In this document: one piece after another, positions 34,447 through 46,468 of the stretch
How the letters are laid out: the number at the start of each line of letters is the position of its first letter
How positions within the stretch are numbered: the first letter of the stretch is position 1
Origin: Amyloporia xantha
Lineage: Eukaryota; Basidiomycota; Agaricomycetes; Polyporales; Adustoporiaceae
Direction of reading: 5' to 3'
Assembly: GCA_036971615.1 (NCBI GenBank)
Contig: JAYKKR010000019.1
Location: forward strand, 620,001-684,000
DNA: 64,000 nt
Translations under genes and position numbers: made by a program
The notes under the pieces: generated by a model
Databases searched by the model: none
Told to the model about the DNA's origin: nothing
The model's input: only the letters and a program-made list of their open reading frames with translations

Positions 34447-35790
34447 TTAATCTTCCGATGACGATGGGCAGAAGGTGATCGTGTAGTCAGCCTCGAGGCT
34501 CGCGTCACAAGTCCAGAGAGCGTCGCCGCTGCTCTCATCGTAAGCATAACAATAGGAGTTCGGGCAGTTGTCCTCTGTTGGGTTCTCGTCAGTAGGATGC
34601 TCCGACAGAATCACATAGAAGTAGAAACACGTACTGAAGTACGAGTAATATTGGACGCCGGAGGAGGGGCAGGTAGCAGCGGTGTCGTACTGCCCGGTGC
34701 AGCAGTTGGCGGAGTTGGCTGTTGTATAGAGAAGAGGGGATGTGAGTAATGTGCGAAGCCGTTGTTATGACAAGCGTTAACTCAGCGACGTACTGGGATC
34801 CCCGTCGAGATTGGCCTCACATGCGCTCTTGCATCCTACAGGGAAGCCCGACGAGTCGTATGGACCAATCAGTGCGGCAGGACCTGTACGAAAAGCGAGC
34901 CACAAGGATGAGAATCTAGCCAGTGCATGCATGCATGGCACATACAGTCTGGGCCAAGGTCGACAGGGCAGTCAGCAACGCCGCAGCCAACGTTGTTAGT
35001 AATGCTCATGGGTAGATTGTAACCATCGACAAGCGAGACTAAAATAGACCACGTGTGTCAGCCATTCCATCTCACAACGAACGTGTCAAGGCGTAAATTG
35101 GTGACACACACCGTCATAGTAGTCCGGATTTCCAGTGGTTCCTCCTAGAGTAAACTCTGCGAGAGTAGCCGGAGGTATACCCTATATTACGTGACTCCGG
35201 TCAGCCTGAGGCTTGTATGCCACCCATCGGCGGGGACGAATTACTTACGGTACCGCCGTTAGTGTCACATTCAAGACCTCCATTGCAGCCGCCATCCGCG
35301 CATTGAGTCGCGGGATTGTCATCTGAAAAATCGCAATCGCGCCGGCCCTATTCCTATGTTTATTACCCGCAGCCACATGGAACTGCGTGACATATACCCA
35401 GATACGACCTGCGGTCCAATCGTCCGGAACGGAGAATGAGACACTGGTGTATTCTGCGGCTTCCCACCTTCAGAAAACGAAACGTTACTAAATATGTTCA
35501 GGTTGTCAATGGCCGAGTAGGCCTCACCCAGTGGCGTAGTCCGGGACGGCCGTACCCGAACCAGTGAAAATCTTGAGAAAGACGTAATAAAATAAGTACA
35601 GCCTCAAACTATTATTCGTGAGTACACACAGCAGGCCTGAAAGCACGGGGACGGGTCAGCACCCGTTCACTGTTGGTCATCAATGATAGACCTACCAGAC
35701 GGTGAACGGACATCCATTATAGACGACGAATGTGCGATCTGCAGCAACGCTGGTAAAAAGCAGTGATAACGTAGCGACAAAGAGCTTCAT
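34447..35790 (-). CDS. Thaumatin-like secreted protein, copy 1
   Basis: Exons run from 35696-35790 through a 7-nt exon at 35630-35636, then 35528-35571, 35398-35467 and several smaller ones to the stop at 34447. The product starts with a signal peptide (KLFVATLSLLFTSVAA) and has the thaumatin fold markers: RTFVVYNGCPFTVWPA, WTAGRIWGRRDCDF, CADGGCNGGLECD, PPATLAEFTLGG, DGYNLPMSITNNVGCG, DCPVDLGPDCPAAL, GCKSAC, and a Cys-rich end with YSYFKDNCPNSYCYAYDE. The many Cys residues would form the eight-disulfide scaffold. Thaumatin-like proteins are extracellular and can bind or cut beta-glucans; in mushrooms they are tied to cell-wall remodelling. The exact activity here is not known. All junctions inspected keep frame, so it looks functional. 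Confidence 0.9.
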
Positions 35791-35868
35791 TTTCGTCGTG
35801 CGTAGGAAAACAAAAGCGTAGAAGGGGTTAGTAAGTCCCTGGGGTGTAGACCTGCGCTTCACCGGCTT

Positions 35869-35875
35869 CTTATAC
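35869..35875 (-). promoter_or_regulatory. TATA box of thaumatin-like 1
   Basis: GTATAAG on the minus strand about 80 bases before the start codon, the same spacing as in copy 2. Confidence 0.55.
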
Positions 35876-37020
35876 GCTGCGCCTTGACATCCCCCCAGGT
35901 GCGAGTTCTAAATTTACCGCGGGCCCAGGATCAGTAGTATGACATGCCGAGCGTATGGTGCTGGGCTCACCGTGTTGCGCAGAGCATCATGCGCATCTGA
36001 TTCAAAATTCTAGGCACCAGTCTCGAGCGATGGTTTGCATACTGACCCCTTACGAGTATATGGGATATACACCATGTGATAGTTGCAGCCATGCGGTCGG
36101 AGAGTGTCACAATGTACATTATTTGGGGGGGATCACTTGCCCTAAGTTTCCGCGTCTCTTACCTACGATCTTTGAGGGTCTCGGAGTGACACTGCAGAGA
36201 AGCAGCATACCTTCAAAGTATTGCTCCATTCAGACAGCCGTTAAACAGACGCTTGAAGAGAGTTCAACGGGCATGTAAGAGACGCTCTGGAGGTCTGAAG
36301 GACCGCCCAGCGTTCCGAATCCTCCACGGAGGCACACATCAGTGTGCCTTGGGATGATAAGTGTCGATAATAATCCGAAGAAAAATTAGTTGATCTACAA
36401 GTCCAACGAGCTTGCGCAGCTCAGGATTAGGAGACAAAAGAGCGTTATAGGCGCAGATCTGGTATGGGGCAGGTCTGGTACCACATGCTGCATCCTTCGA
36501 TGGAATAAGGGCATAGTTTCGAAGCTGTCCACCACATCCATGAATCAGAAAGACAGAGCTGAGTGAATTATAATTGAAAACATTGCTTCCGCTCATCTGA
36601 GTCACAAGGCGACTTGGCCACTGAAGTGCAGGTCAGAACGTCTGACAGAATGACCTTGAAACGCAGTGCACCTGCGCCGCCACATACCTTCAACAGCCCC
36701 GATACAGAAGTAGATGCGCATGGTAAATGCTCACGGTCTGTGGGAGCAAAGTGTCGTTATTACACCCGAAGGATACATATCATATCAACTATGCGACAAC
36801 TGCCATGTAGTATTGCCAAAATGATACGTACCTAAATGGTGACCATGGCGGTCCGCACGGCCCCAGTGTCATAATCATTTCTGGGAATATGTTCATGGCT
36901 GGTGCGACAGGCGGCCCCTCATAGCTCGTAGCGCGTTCTCGACGGACGCCGTACTGACAATACATGTCTAGATATCATGCTCCGAGCGCGATCGCAGTAG
37001 CCTCATAGCACTGTTAGCGC

Positions 37021-37473
37021 TAGTCTCGGAACCAGCCGTTCGGAGCATAGAGCGGAATCGAAAATCCGGGTGATTCCGCGCTCCTGAACGTCTGGTGGAT
37101 TTACCCCCGTGACTCCTGGGACGGTGACTTGCGTGACCCCACACTGCCTGAGCACCTTGTCAAGAGCAGTAACAAAATTGAGGAAGTCATGTATTTATTC
37201 CATAGGTTACTCATTGCTTTCCTCATCTATGGCAGAACCAGAGAAACCAATGCCATCCATAATTGTCTAAGTCACAAAGTGCTTGAGCACTGAGCGCCGA
37301 GCACCGAGCGTCTAGCTTGTCACCCGGTGCCCGCAGGTGCGCAAGCAGGGCGAGGGGTCACGGAGGTCACCGTCCCAGGAGTCACGGGGGTAAATCCACC
37401 AGACGTTCAGGAGCGTGGAATCTTCCGGGATTTCAGTCCCGATTCCCGCTCCGAACGGCTGGCTCCGAGACTA
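37021..37473. mobile_element. Mutator-type (MULE) MITE, 453 bp
   Basis: Long terminal inverted repeats of about 125 bp begin TAGTCTCGGAACCAGCC on the left and TAGTCTCGGAGCCAGCC on the right (other strand), and continue through a nearly identical block ending in the GGACGGTGAC region. The element is flanked by a perfect 9-bp duplication TGTTAGCGC (37012-37020 and 37474-37482). Long inverted repeats with a 9-bp duplication are the Mutator signature. The unique centre of about 200 bp has no coding capacity. It lies between the two thaumatin-like genes. Confidence 0.9.
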
Positions 37474-37810
37474 TGTTAGCGCACTTGAAGCTTACATTCA
37501 ATTAAAAATAAAAATAAAAGCTTACAACCATGAGCCGAAGGCGGCGCACAGGGACACGTGACGCATTGTCCGTGTTCCGTTATTGTCAACTTCCCCACCA
37601 AACGAAAGCGTCATAAACGTATAGATAATTTTGCTACCATGCCCAAAGTATGCGTAAAAGACAGGATGATCGCCATTGTTGAAACCCCATATAAATATTA
37701 ATTTACGACCTCCACATGCCCCCGTGAGTCAGCCCATCCGCACAAACCTACTTCTTTAAGATCTTTTTACTCGCAGCGTGACAGATCACGAGTGGCGAGA
37801 TCCTGCTCCT

Positions 37811-39119
37811 TTAATCTTCCGACGACGAGGGGCAGAAAGTGATCGTGTAGTCTGCGTTCTTGCTCGCATCGCAAGTCCAGAGCGCCGTGCCGCTGCTCTC
37901 GTCGTACGCATAGCAGTACGAGTTCGGGCAGTTGTCCTCTGTTAGATGCATGCAATCAGCCCGGCAATCAGTTGAAAGAAGTGAGGATACATACTGAAGT
38001 AGGAGTAGTACTGCACACCAGACGAGGGGCACGTCGCCTTGGTGTCGTAGTCTCCGGAGCAGCAGTTCGGGGAGTTGCCTATAGAGGCAGAACCATTCAA
38101 TATTATTCATCAACATTTGGAAGACTTTAGGACGTACTAGGGTCACCGCTGAGGTTGGCGTCGCATGCGCTCTTGCACCCGACGGGGTAGCCACTCGAGT
38201 CGTAAGGGCCGATCAGGGCCGACGGGCCTAGTACCACGATTCATGGTCAGAACATAGGCAGCAAATACCAAACGGGGGTATTGTATAACGCACAGTTCGG
38301 GCCAAGATCGACAGGGCAGTCAGGAACTCCACACCCCACGTTATTCGTAATGCTCATCGGCAAGTTAAAGCCATCGACGAGCGAGACTACAAGTGAGAGC
38401 AACGTGAGTGATGTTTTAATGACAGTATCATCAAAACGAAGTTTGGACCAACCATCGTAGTTGTCCTGGCCCGTGGTGCCTCCCAGAGTGAACTCGGCGA
38501 CGGTAGCAGGAGGGACACCCTGGAAAATGATTGAATACAGACACATAAAAGCAGAACAGGCCCGTGGTCACTTACAGTACCGGTGTGGGGGTCACATACG
38601 AGACCTCCGTTGCAGCCACCGTCAGCACATTGGGTGGCGGGGTTGCTGATCGAAAAATCACAGTCACGGCGACCCTACATCGGCATTGTTACCCTGTGTC
38701 AGACGGACCAAGAGGAAGAGATACGTACCCAGATGCGACCAGCAGTCCAGTCATCAGGGACGGAGAAGGAAACGCTGGTGTACGCTTCGGCTTCCCATCT
38801 GGTGCGTTGTGGTCAGTGAACTGACGAGAGACAATTCAAGATGCCTTACCCAGTTGTGTAATCAGGCGTTGCACTCCCTGCGTTCAGGTCAGTGAACATC
38901 TAAAGATGGGCCAGCGAAGATTAGTCAAGCAGCTGGGATACAGGCGATAAAGAGAACATACAGCGGGCCTGGTAGAAGTGTGATTCAATACAGATTTTCT
39001 CTGAGAATAAAAGTGACGTACCAGATGGTAAACGGACAGCCATTGTAGACGGTAAACGTCCGCTGGGCAGCAGCCCCGGTAGCCAGGAGCACAGACGCGC
39101 TGGAGATGAAGGATTTCAT
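37811..39119 (-). CDS. Thaumatin-like secreted protein, copy 2
   Basis: Tandem paralogue of the gene 2 kb downstream, same strand and the same exon pattern, including a 7-nt exon (38962-38968) that supplies part of the WPA after NGCPFTI. Signal peptide KSFISSASVLLATGAAA, then RTFTVYNGCPFTIWPA, MFTDLNAGSATPDYTTGWEA, RDCDFSISNPATQCADGGC, GVPPATVAEFTLGGTTG, DGFNLPMSITNNVGCGVP, LGPNCPSALIGPYDSSG, GCKSACDANLSGDPS, and a C-terminal CDASKNADYTITFCPSSSED. All typical thaumatin Cys positions I can place are present. About 255 residues. Confidence 0.92.
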
Positions 39120-39206
39120 ACTTAGATAAACGTTAGGGAATGAGGAAGGTGCGTATGAAGAAGGGGCGTATGATACTTGTGCTTGAGTTCTCGACCTCAG
39201 TTAGCC

Positions 39207-39212
39207 TTTATA
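39207..39212 (-). promoter_or_regulatory. TATA box of thaumatin-like 2
   Basis: CTATAAAGG on the minus strand about 88 bases upstream of the start codon. Confidence 0.55.
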
Positions 39213-41436
39213 GCTTTGAAATGTGACATGGTCGATCTCAGGGATACGGAGTTAAGATTTAGACGAGTTAGCCATGCGTTCCGAAGCGTCATCCGTCCCC
39301 TCTGAGCCTTGCCGACGATCAGTGGAGGAAGTGTCTGAGGGGACTATGCGCAACATGCTGCGCGTGTTCATGCAGCTCAGAGCATGAATGAAACGGTATC
39401 CACATGAGAGCTATCGCGCTAAAACAGGAGCCGAAATGTCAAATTAAGAATGCCAAGCGTATCATCTTTGGTCGCAGCTCCATCTTCGAGTTCGTGGCGA
39501 GTTCGTGGCCACGTCCCGAGGTCGGCGCATCTACAAACTTTGGCGAATTCGGGAGCGGGCCGTTCTTGGGCCCACCGAAGTCAACACTGATGGAGGGGCA
39601 CCGCCACATGATGAATTAAGGCTGTGATCCAGCCGGTGAGTTTCAGTCAACCCAAATCAATCAACTGCAATGACTGACTGTTCACCTATGCCGACGCTCC
39701 GCGTTTGAGGGCGACAACGAAAGTAGACGGCATCGTTTTGCCTGGGACCGTCAATGACTCATGAGTCGCATGCGCTCCATTACTCTCGTATACGAACCCG
39801 CGTGCTGATTCCGGCCGTCGCGCGACGAACTTAACAGATGGCTGTACTTAGCTTGAATCCTGATCCAAGTGAACATCAAGGATGCCGCATAGTCGCGGGC
39901 CGCGAACTTGAAATGGTCGTGACAACAGTCTCTGGGCATGAGACTCGGATTTCGGAGGGATCATTCGCAGAAGCACCCTGGTCCGTATGATATACCCCTC
40001 GTGATAACAGAGATGTGCCTGCATCGTCATGTGCGTATAGAACTTATCTCAGCTAAGTACACCCTAGGAACCAAATAGTCTTGGGGATTTTGTTGTCATT
40101 ATAGGGAGAGCATCGACAACGCCCATGCTCCGACTTGAATTAGAAGCCATTCACCGCAGCTGTACTGGTCTCATAGAAGACCAGTGTTTCATCTCTGCTG
40201 CCTATGCATGTACTGTATGTATCAGAGGGAGAAGAAGAATTGGAATGGACGTGGTGGTTGACAACTTGAGATGCGAAATCGGAGATTGAAGCAACGATCT
40301 GATGGGAAGGGTCTGATCACGATCAGCTGCCAGCTGGGGACGCGGCCCTTCCTTTTCGGCACTGAGCCTGGGCCCTGGTATCCATCACACCTCTCTCGCA
40401 ATAACAGCCTTGAGTGGCCGGCCGCACACGGAAACGTCGACCAGGCCTCGCATTTGACGTCGCTTATAGCAAGCACTGTTGCGAACTGCCAACGACAGCC
40501 AGAATCAACATCTCCAACTCCCGATATCCGCATGCCACTCGTCGTTCCAGGTACAGCCGTCTCGGGGCGGTCAGCTGAAGCAAAGTACATCTGATACACC
40601 CTGACAGCTTCACATGCGCTCGAGCGAAGTATGCAACGCGATTAGCCCCCTTTGGCTACTCTGCAAGGCGTCCAGTTCGGGCAATCCACAGCATGTACCG
40701 TTCACGCCAGAAGCGAAGATACGACGATCCCAGCCGTTGCTCATGGGGTGAAGAAATCGAAAGAGTCTAGATCCGACGATACCAGAGACCTGGACGTGCG
40801 ACTATCGCTGGAGATTTAGCTACGTTCTTCGTAAACGTTCCTGCTGCATGTGCGCATAGACATCCCGAAGTGCATGCCTATCATGTGGATCGGAACACCA
40901 GGCGACGTGACGCGCAGCGAAATCCACGACAGATGACTAGCTACATTCCGCACCCGTCGGCGGCGGCGTACACTCGAAATTAAATAATCTTATTCATCGG
41001 CCAATATGCCTCGAGAGCCAAGCCGCACCTCGGACCCTCACTGCGCGTTACTTCAGATGTTGACCCCAGTGATATCATCATACAATGATTACAGGAAGTC
41101 GACAGGCCTGATACAGACGCGAACAGATGCCAAGGCGCTCATTTGCAGCGCCTCCTCGACAGATACATGACAACGTGTACATTCTTGACTGATTTCCAAG
41201 CGTGCGGCGTACGGTGTACAGCTACAGTCGTCTAATAATCCCTACGAATACAAAAGGCCGCTGATACACCGAAGGAAGAACGAAGAAGATAAGTTAAGTA
41301 AAAATCCAAATACGTGAGCCCCAGACCAAAATTTCTTCGGAATACATACGACGACCAGATGGGAGGAGAAGCATAGCAACTGCATATAGTAAATCATAGG
41401 GAAAGGGCCGTATAAACAGGATGAGGGGACGACAGC
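39213..41436. other. Long intergenic region, no gene recognised
   Basis: About 2.2 kb. Short open frames on both strands (e.g. 39404-39619, 40222-40599) lack recognisable motifs or splice logic. No terminal inverted repeats or long direct repeats were seen. It may hold a degraded element or a non-coding transcript, but nothing in the sequence shows it. Confidence 0.4.
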
Positions 41437-42933
41437 TCATGTGAGATGGTGGGCGAGTTGCCGCGTGTCGGGCGCCAGAGCCCACAGCGTGATGAACGCA
41501 CCTAAGAAGACACCCGTGAGCACAGTGGAGGCCGAGCGCGCAAAGGACTGCAGCGAAAATTCCTTGTGCAGCATCGGCGGTTCAGGGAGCTCCTCCGCTA
41601 TGGGGGTAGCCTTCTCGAGATCCGGCTCTGGCGCGACCGGCGCGGCAGGTGTGACAGGCGACGTTGCGACGGGTGCAGGGGCGGCCGCGACGACGACAGG
41701 GACAGCCGCCGGAGCAGGCACCCCCTCCGCGGGCTTCGTGTCCACCGGGGTCGGCATCATGCTCGGGAGGCACTTGCGCATGCGCGTGCGCATCTGGTAC
41801 GTCTGCGCGAGCTGCTCGATCCCGCCCACGATCTCCTGCATGCGCGTCGCGTCCGCCAGCGCCTGCACCTTGCGCGCCTCGCGGACCTCCTCGCCGACGA
41901 TGTGCACGATGCAGCGGATGAGGCCCTGGATCTCAGGGTGCTCGCGGACCCACCACTGCCCCGACCAGCGCGCGATGACGAACGCGAGCTCGCAGACCGT
42001 CACCGTCGCGGTGGTGAAGTCCTCCAGCGCGAGCTTGTGGAACCACGGGCGCAGGTGGCACAGCGCAAGACGGACGGAGCCCGCCGTCGTGTCGCGCAGG
42101 CGCCGGTCGACGGGCATGCGCAGGAACCGCTCGGACATATCCTGGCAGAATTGTCGGTAGCTCGGCTTCTTGCGCATGTAGTCCCAGCCCAGGCGGCCCA
42201 TGGGTGAGTCTTTGACATCGGGGGAATCGGGGCAGAGAAAGTAGGATGGGAGTTTCGTCAGCACTTGGGAGAGGGGTATCGATGCTAGTACTGCTGTCCC
42301 TGGGATATATCCCCACACGAGAACGTCCTGCGCCTCCAGGGCGAACCTGTACCATTTCCAATGGTCTTGATGACGGCTGGATCAGAGGAGGGGAGTCAAA
42401 ATCTGGGCGCAGCTCGTGATGACGAACAATGGTACTCACTCTTTGGGTTCCGCTTGTCGGAGCAGTTCGACAGCAGTCACCGCCCGTGCAGAGACAGCTC
42501 TCGCATCGATCACTGCGATCTCCACGGAGTGCTTCATGTTATGATGATACCGTCTTGTTGCCTCCCATACAGCCCATGCAAAGCTGAACGATGTCGAGAC
42601 ATATGGGGATGAGGATCGCGACGTCCAATCCAGGTGCTGCGCAGCGTCAGCATACGTGGACGTCGGAGGACTACGGTATGGTGAGCTCGAGGCCCCCTTT
42701 GAGCTGAAGCTTGACGAAGCAAAGTCGTCTCCAAACCGTGGACCCACAAAATAGGGCTCTGAACGATCGATGAATGGAGAGGACTCTTTCGGAGTGTGGA
42801 CGCGGAAGAGGAAGGGATTACTGTCCACCAATTTGTCGAACTCTACATCCGGACCAAATCCATACTGAGGAAGAGCATTACGATCTTGCACAGAGGCCTC
42901 AGTAGCAGGTGCCGGAGTGGTCGGGTGGCCCAT
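41437..42933 (-). CDS. Uncharacterised tail-anchored protein
   Basis: Two exons, 42440-42933 and 41437-42346, with a 93-nt intron, give 467 residues. The N-terminal third is Ser/Pro-rich. The centre is a helical domain with conserved-looking Trp and Arg residues (GRLGWDYMRKKPSYRQFCQDM, LCHLRPWFHKLALEDFTTATV, ARWSGQWWVREHPEIQGLIRCI). Then comes an Ala/Pro/Val-rich linker and a single C-terminal hydrophobic segment (TVLTGVFLGAFITLWALA) followed by a dozen residues. That fits a tail-anchored membrane protein with a cytosolic domain. I do not recognise the family. The start at 42933 is chosen because a TATA-like TTTATATG lies about 90 bases upstream; an in-frame ATG at 43023 would be almost on top of it. 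Confidence 0.7.
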
Positions 42934-43349
42934 TGTGAAAGGGGAAAGGATATCGGAGTCGACCAGGACTTCGTAGGGTAGGGTGGATGGTGATACGAGA
43001 GATATCCATGTCGTCGGAAGCACTCATATAAAGGCCCGAGCAGTAGGCAGAACACGCAGATTCAATATGTCGGGCACCTCGACGTTCACATGCGGACGCA
43101 ACGAGGCCCTCTATGAATGAGGGTTCCGGGGAGATAGTGTGATCCGCTGAGCTCTATCGGACCGAGCATGGGAGGAGCCATATAATAATTTCGCACAAGC
43201 ATTTGGAGATTCAAGAGGCTTCAAGTAAAGACAATGGAAATTACCTGAAGACGAAAAGGTGTTGTTGCAGGATTCGTACTTTGTCGCCGTCGCCGTCGTC
43301 GTCGTCGAGGAAGAGGAGCGTGTTCGGCCAAGACTCGGCTCGAGCGGTG

Positions 43350-43484
43350 CAATGTTGGCGATCTCACAGATCTAGTTTCGATAATCTTATCTCAAGCGCC
43401 TAGCGCCGCACCTGATAAGGACGCCCGGAGACGCGCTTGAACCACTCCAGCCACTTCCAGCCAATTCGTCCCATGCAAATCGCA
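43350..43484 (-). repeat. Inverted repeat, arm B, distal piece
   Basis: Reverse-complement match to 30490-30605 (shared TGTTGGCGATCTCACAGATC, and CACTCCAGCCACTTCCAGCC). It holds one extra block of about 55 bp (near 43390-43441) not found in arm A. The arm is interrupted after 43484 by the inserted segment. Confidence 0.8.
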
Positions 43485-45099
43485 ACTTGGTGAAAATTGG
43501 CAGCTCCGCCCGCCGGTTCCAAATAACCACTTATATGCCGCGACATCAAAATACAATTCATAATTCTACGTTATCATTGCCTTAAATACATATCGAAGTG
43601 TCCGACGTTACAGGCATGTCTTCGACAACAACGTCCGGACCGTCAAATAGTAAGTTCAGTGCTAACATTTCGAAACCCGTCCTCCATTTGGTCCACGGCC
43701 CACTTTGTATGTTGGTTTACCGTCATCTCCACATTTCCATCGTTTGATATTAACCTCCAACATGACGAGGTCGTTGGGACCTAAGGTGTCTGCGATGATC
43801 TTCGTCATTTTCTCTTTGGGGCCGTAGACGTTTTTCGCGTCATATGCATGTTTGAAGTCATACGCCTACACTTCGATTAGTCGTGATCATATCGTTGGGT
43901 GAGCAAGACGCACTTTTTTGGTCCTGTCCCCTCGGAAGCGGTGAGTTTGTCTTCGCGTCACTTTCAGGTACGACGTTTTCGGTAAACAGTAGGCTACAGC
44001 TAAATCAATCATGACCTGAAGTGGTAGTAGCTTGAGCAATTCACGCAAGGGCATAGCAACCTGGACAAACAATGACAGGAGAGCAGTCTCACCAACCGGT
44101 CTGCACCCAGCATAACTATATTGAACTTCAGGCGCAGAGAGAAAAGCTCCACTGACGACAGGAAAGCCACGCAGGTAAACCTCATCGCAAATGAATGAAG
44201 CAGGATCTCCAGCCAACGGACGAGAGTACCCGTGAATGAAAGACAAGCGAGACCATGATGGGATACATCTACGGGAGCATTCATGCGATGACAGTGACGC
44301 GACAACGTCAGCGAGCTTGCGCGCATTGCGGTCCAAGATGACATTGTGCAAGCGCGCCAACTTAAGGAGGTTTACATAGGGGAGATGTGACACCAAAAAG
44401 GACAAGGGTAGAGCAACACAGACCGACAACACATCACTGGAACGAGGGTCACTGTCTGCAGACTGCAAGACAAAGCCTTCATAGCGCACCGAGCGATGGA
44501 GTCCTAGGAGGATTGGTGACCCCAGGACAACAGGAAAAGATGCCAAGGAGGACACGGAAAATGTAGCAGACCGGCGTGGGCCACCACCCAATATCAAGCT
44601 CAGACGATGGGGATCAAGAGCGAAAGCCGAGCATTCCTTCGGGAAGCATCATCGGCAGCAGTGTTCCATCGGGAACGAACTGAGAGTTTTATCGGACAGC
44701 GCACGGATGAAACGGCCATTCGGACCGCCCAAACGAAGCACGTCACAACAGGTAGGAGACAAAGAAAGAGTAAATGCCATCCCAACACACGCGGCGTGCT
44801 TAGTAGCAAAGCAACAGACGACATGTTGGAGGCGGAGAGAAAAACGAGAGTGCCAGTCAAAAATGTAAGCGTGACCCAAAGGAGCGGAACTACAGTGGCG
44901 GAAGGGCTGCAGCCCCACGGCAGGGTGAAGCAACCGGGAGCCAGTCGCCACCTCCTGGCAAGCCGGGCTGCGGCAGCCATCGGACGTTGAAATTGCAGGA
45001 GACGGCCCGGTTGTACCTCCTATCCTTACGTAAGGCAGCAGGGTACGCATGTCAAGATATCCAAATAAGGGGTTATTTGGAATCTTGTCTCAGCTTCTG
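43485..45099. mobile_element. About 1.6-kb insertion splitting inverted-repeat arm B
   Basis: Arm A is continuous where arm B is interrupted between about 43484 and 45100, so this block was inserted into arm B or deleted from arm A. It contains an intact two-exon gene on the minus strand. I could not find clear terminal inverted repeats or a target duplication, and the exact edges are uncertain by about 20 bases. It could be a transposon of an unusual class or a duplicated host segment. Confidence 0.55.
43662..44651 (-). CDS. Uncharacterised protein carried by the insertion
   Basis: Exons 43914-44651 (start uncertain) and 43662-43865 join in phase 0 across a 48-nt intron, giving about 313 residues. 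The second exon has no ATG but reads cleanly: AYDFKHAYDAKNVYGPKEKM, LGPNDLVMLEVNIKRWKC, then KPTYKVGRGPNGGRVSKC. The first exon has a segment LPYVNLLKLARLHNVILDRN followed by ARKLADVVASLSSHECSRRC, which resembles the helix-loop-helix SAP-like motif plus a Cys/His pair found in some Agaricomycete repeat-associated proteins. That is my impression, not a confirmed match. Sequence composition is normal and there are no internal stops, so it may be under selection or recently moved. Function unknown. Confidence 0.6.
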
Positions 45100-46468
45100 T
45101 AGCCTGCTAGCTTGGAAAAGCCGCACACGGAGCCTGAACCAAATCGGATACAATGTCGATGAGAATCATGCACCGATGATTACTGTACCAGAAATGAGAG
45201 CAGCAATCACTGCGAGGCAGTAGCATGACACATCCGCCGTGCATGTACTGACGCAATGCCTTCAGCAGCAGGCTTGCAATGGGTAACCGATATGAATGAG
45301 ATCCAGATGGTGCGAACGGATCAAGGTGAGTCCACGAGAGCATTACCAGCCTGCTGACGACAGAAGCGATCAAGGGACATAGACCAGGGTAACACCGCGA
45401 GTCAAACCTGTGTGCAGACCTCCTTCAATTTCTCTGCATCAAAAGGCCATACCTTCACCGTGATGCAGAACGCGTTACGCAAGCTTGGACACCGTCATTC
45501 CCGATCGACGCGTGCCTCCCGCGCGCATCGACCTCGGTGCCACCAGGCCGGAACCGTCCGTCCAGGCTGTTCCCGCTCCCCATTCTGCAGATGATGAACT
45601 CATACATGAGCTTGAGCACGGCGTTCAAAGTCGAGTCTCTGTCGGACGCAAAGTGGCGCCACATCATGCTTGCCTTCGCGTCCCTGCTGATGCTGAGACG
45701 TCTCGTGTTCTTCCCTTGCTCCGTGACCGAGATCCGGCTGTCTGCATCCCTCCGCTGAATGAGACTGGCCCTTAGTCAATTATGAATTAAAGATGGAAAC
45801 TACACACTACTCTGCGCCATAGGTGACCGGATCATGCTAGTAGAGGTGAGCAGGTGGCATTCTGCCTTTCGGTGCAGCTTTCTTGAATAGAGGACGCACC
45901 ACGTATTCACGTCACTTGCATCATTTGCATGCCCGATGTGGTGAAGCAATCGAGCACTGTCAGATGTTGCCTGCCTGCGCCTTTGATGAAGTCAGGATGT
46001 GTTCTCTCCCATGACCAGTTTCTGCGACAAATTTTAGGTGGGCTGCAAGAGTACGTCAAAGACCTTATCTGATAATCTGGTTACTGCATGCCGACTACAA
46101 CGTGCGGCTCCTAGATAATTAGCGGCATCCATTTCTGGTAAGTCATTAATCTGTAAAACAGAGCTTATACAGTATCATCCTGACTGTCCGGTTGCGGATG
46201 AGCAAGGCTGGTCATGTCATGGCGTTTTCTTTGAATTCGTTATCGCTCGATGAATTATGAATTGACAGCTCCATGGAGAGATGTCTCTGCGAACTACATG
46301 TGACCACCGTACACGCACCGCTGATCGACGAGTGCCTTTGCAGGCTCTATAAATTGGACCACCAAGACATCCTGGCAGACATGATACAAATATCACGGAA
46401 TATATCTCCAAAGGGGCCCCACAAGATGTCAAGGAATCGGTGTGTTGTAGTGATGTAATTCTCGCAGG
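45100..46468 (-). repeat. Inverted repeat, arm B, main piece
   Basis: Reverse-complement match to 28830-30490. Shared landmarks include CAGCGGAGGGATGCAGACAG (29881 on the plus strand; reverse complement ending near 45758 here) and GATATTTGTATC near the outer end. It carries a 37-bp stretch (around 45249-45285) absent from arm A, and lacks the block holding the 215-bp MITE. Its outer edge meets the edge of the duplicated F-box segment at about 46470. Confidence 0.85.

Noticed and set aside
41441..42207. Plus-strand open frames of 239 and 213 codons
   Set aside because: Shadow frames of the Ala/Pro-rich minus-strand gene; composition (Arg/Ala/Cys-rich) is unlike a natural protein.
44600..45050. 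Additional minus-strand frames with hydrophobic stretches upstream of the inserted gene
   Set aside because: They overlap in three frames with no consistent splice sites and no recognised domain; they may be promoter or decayed sequence.
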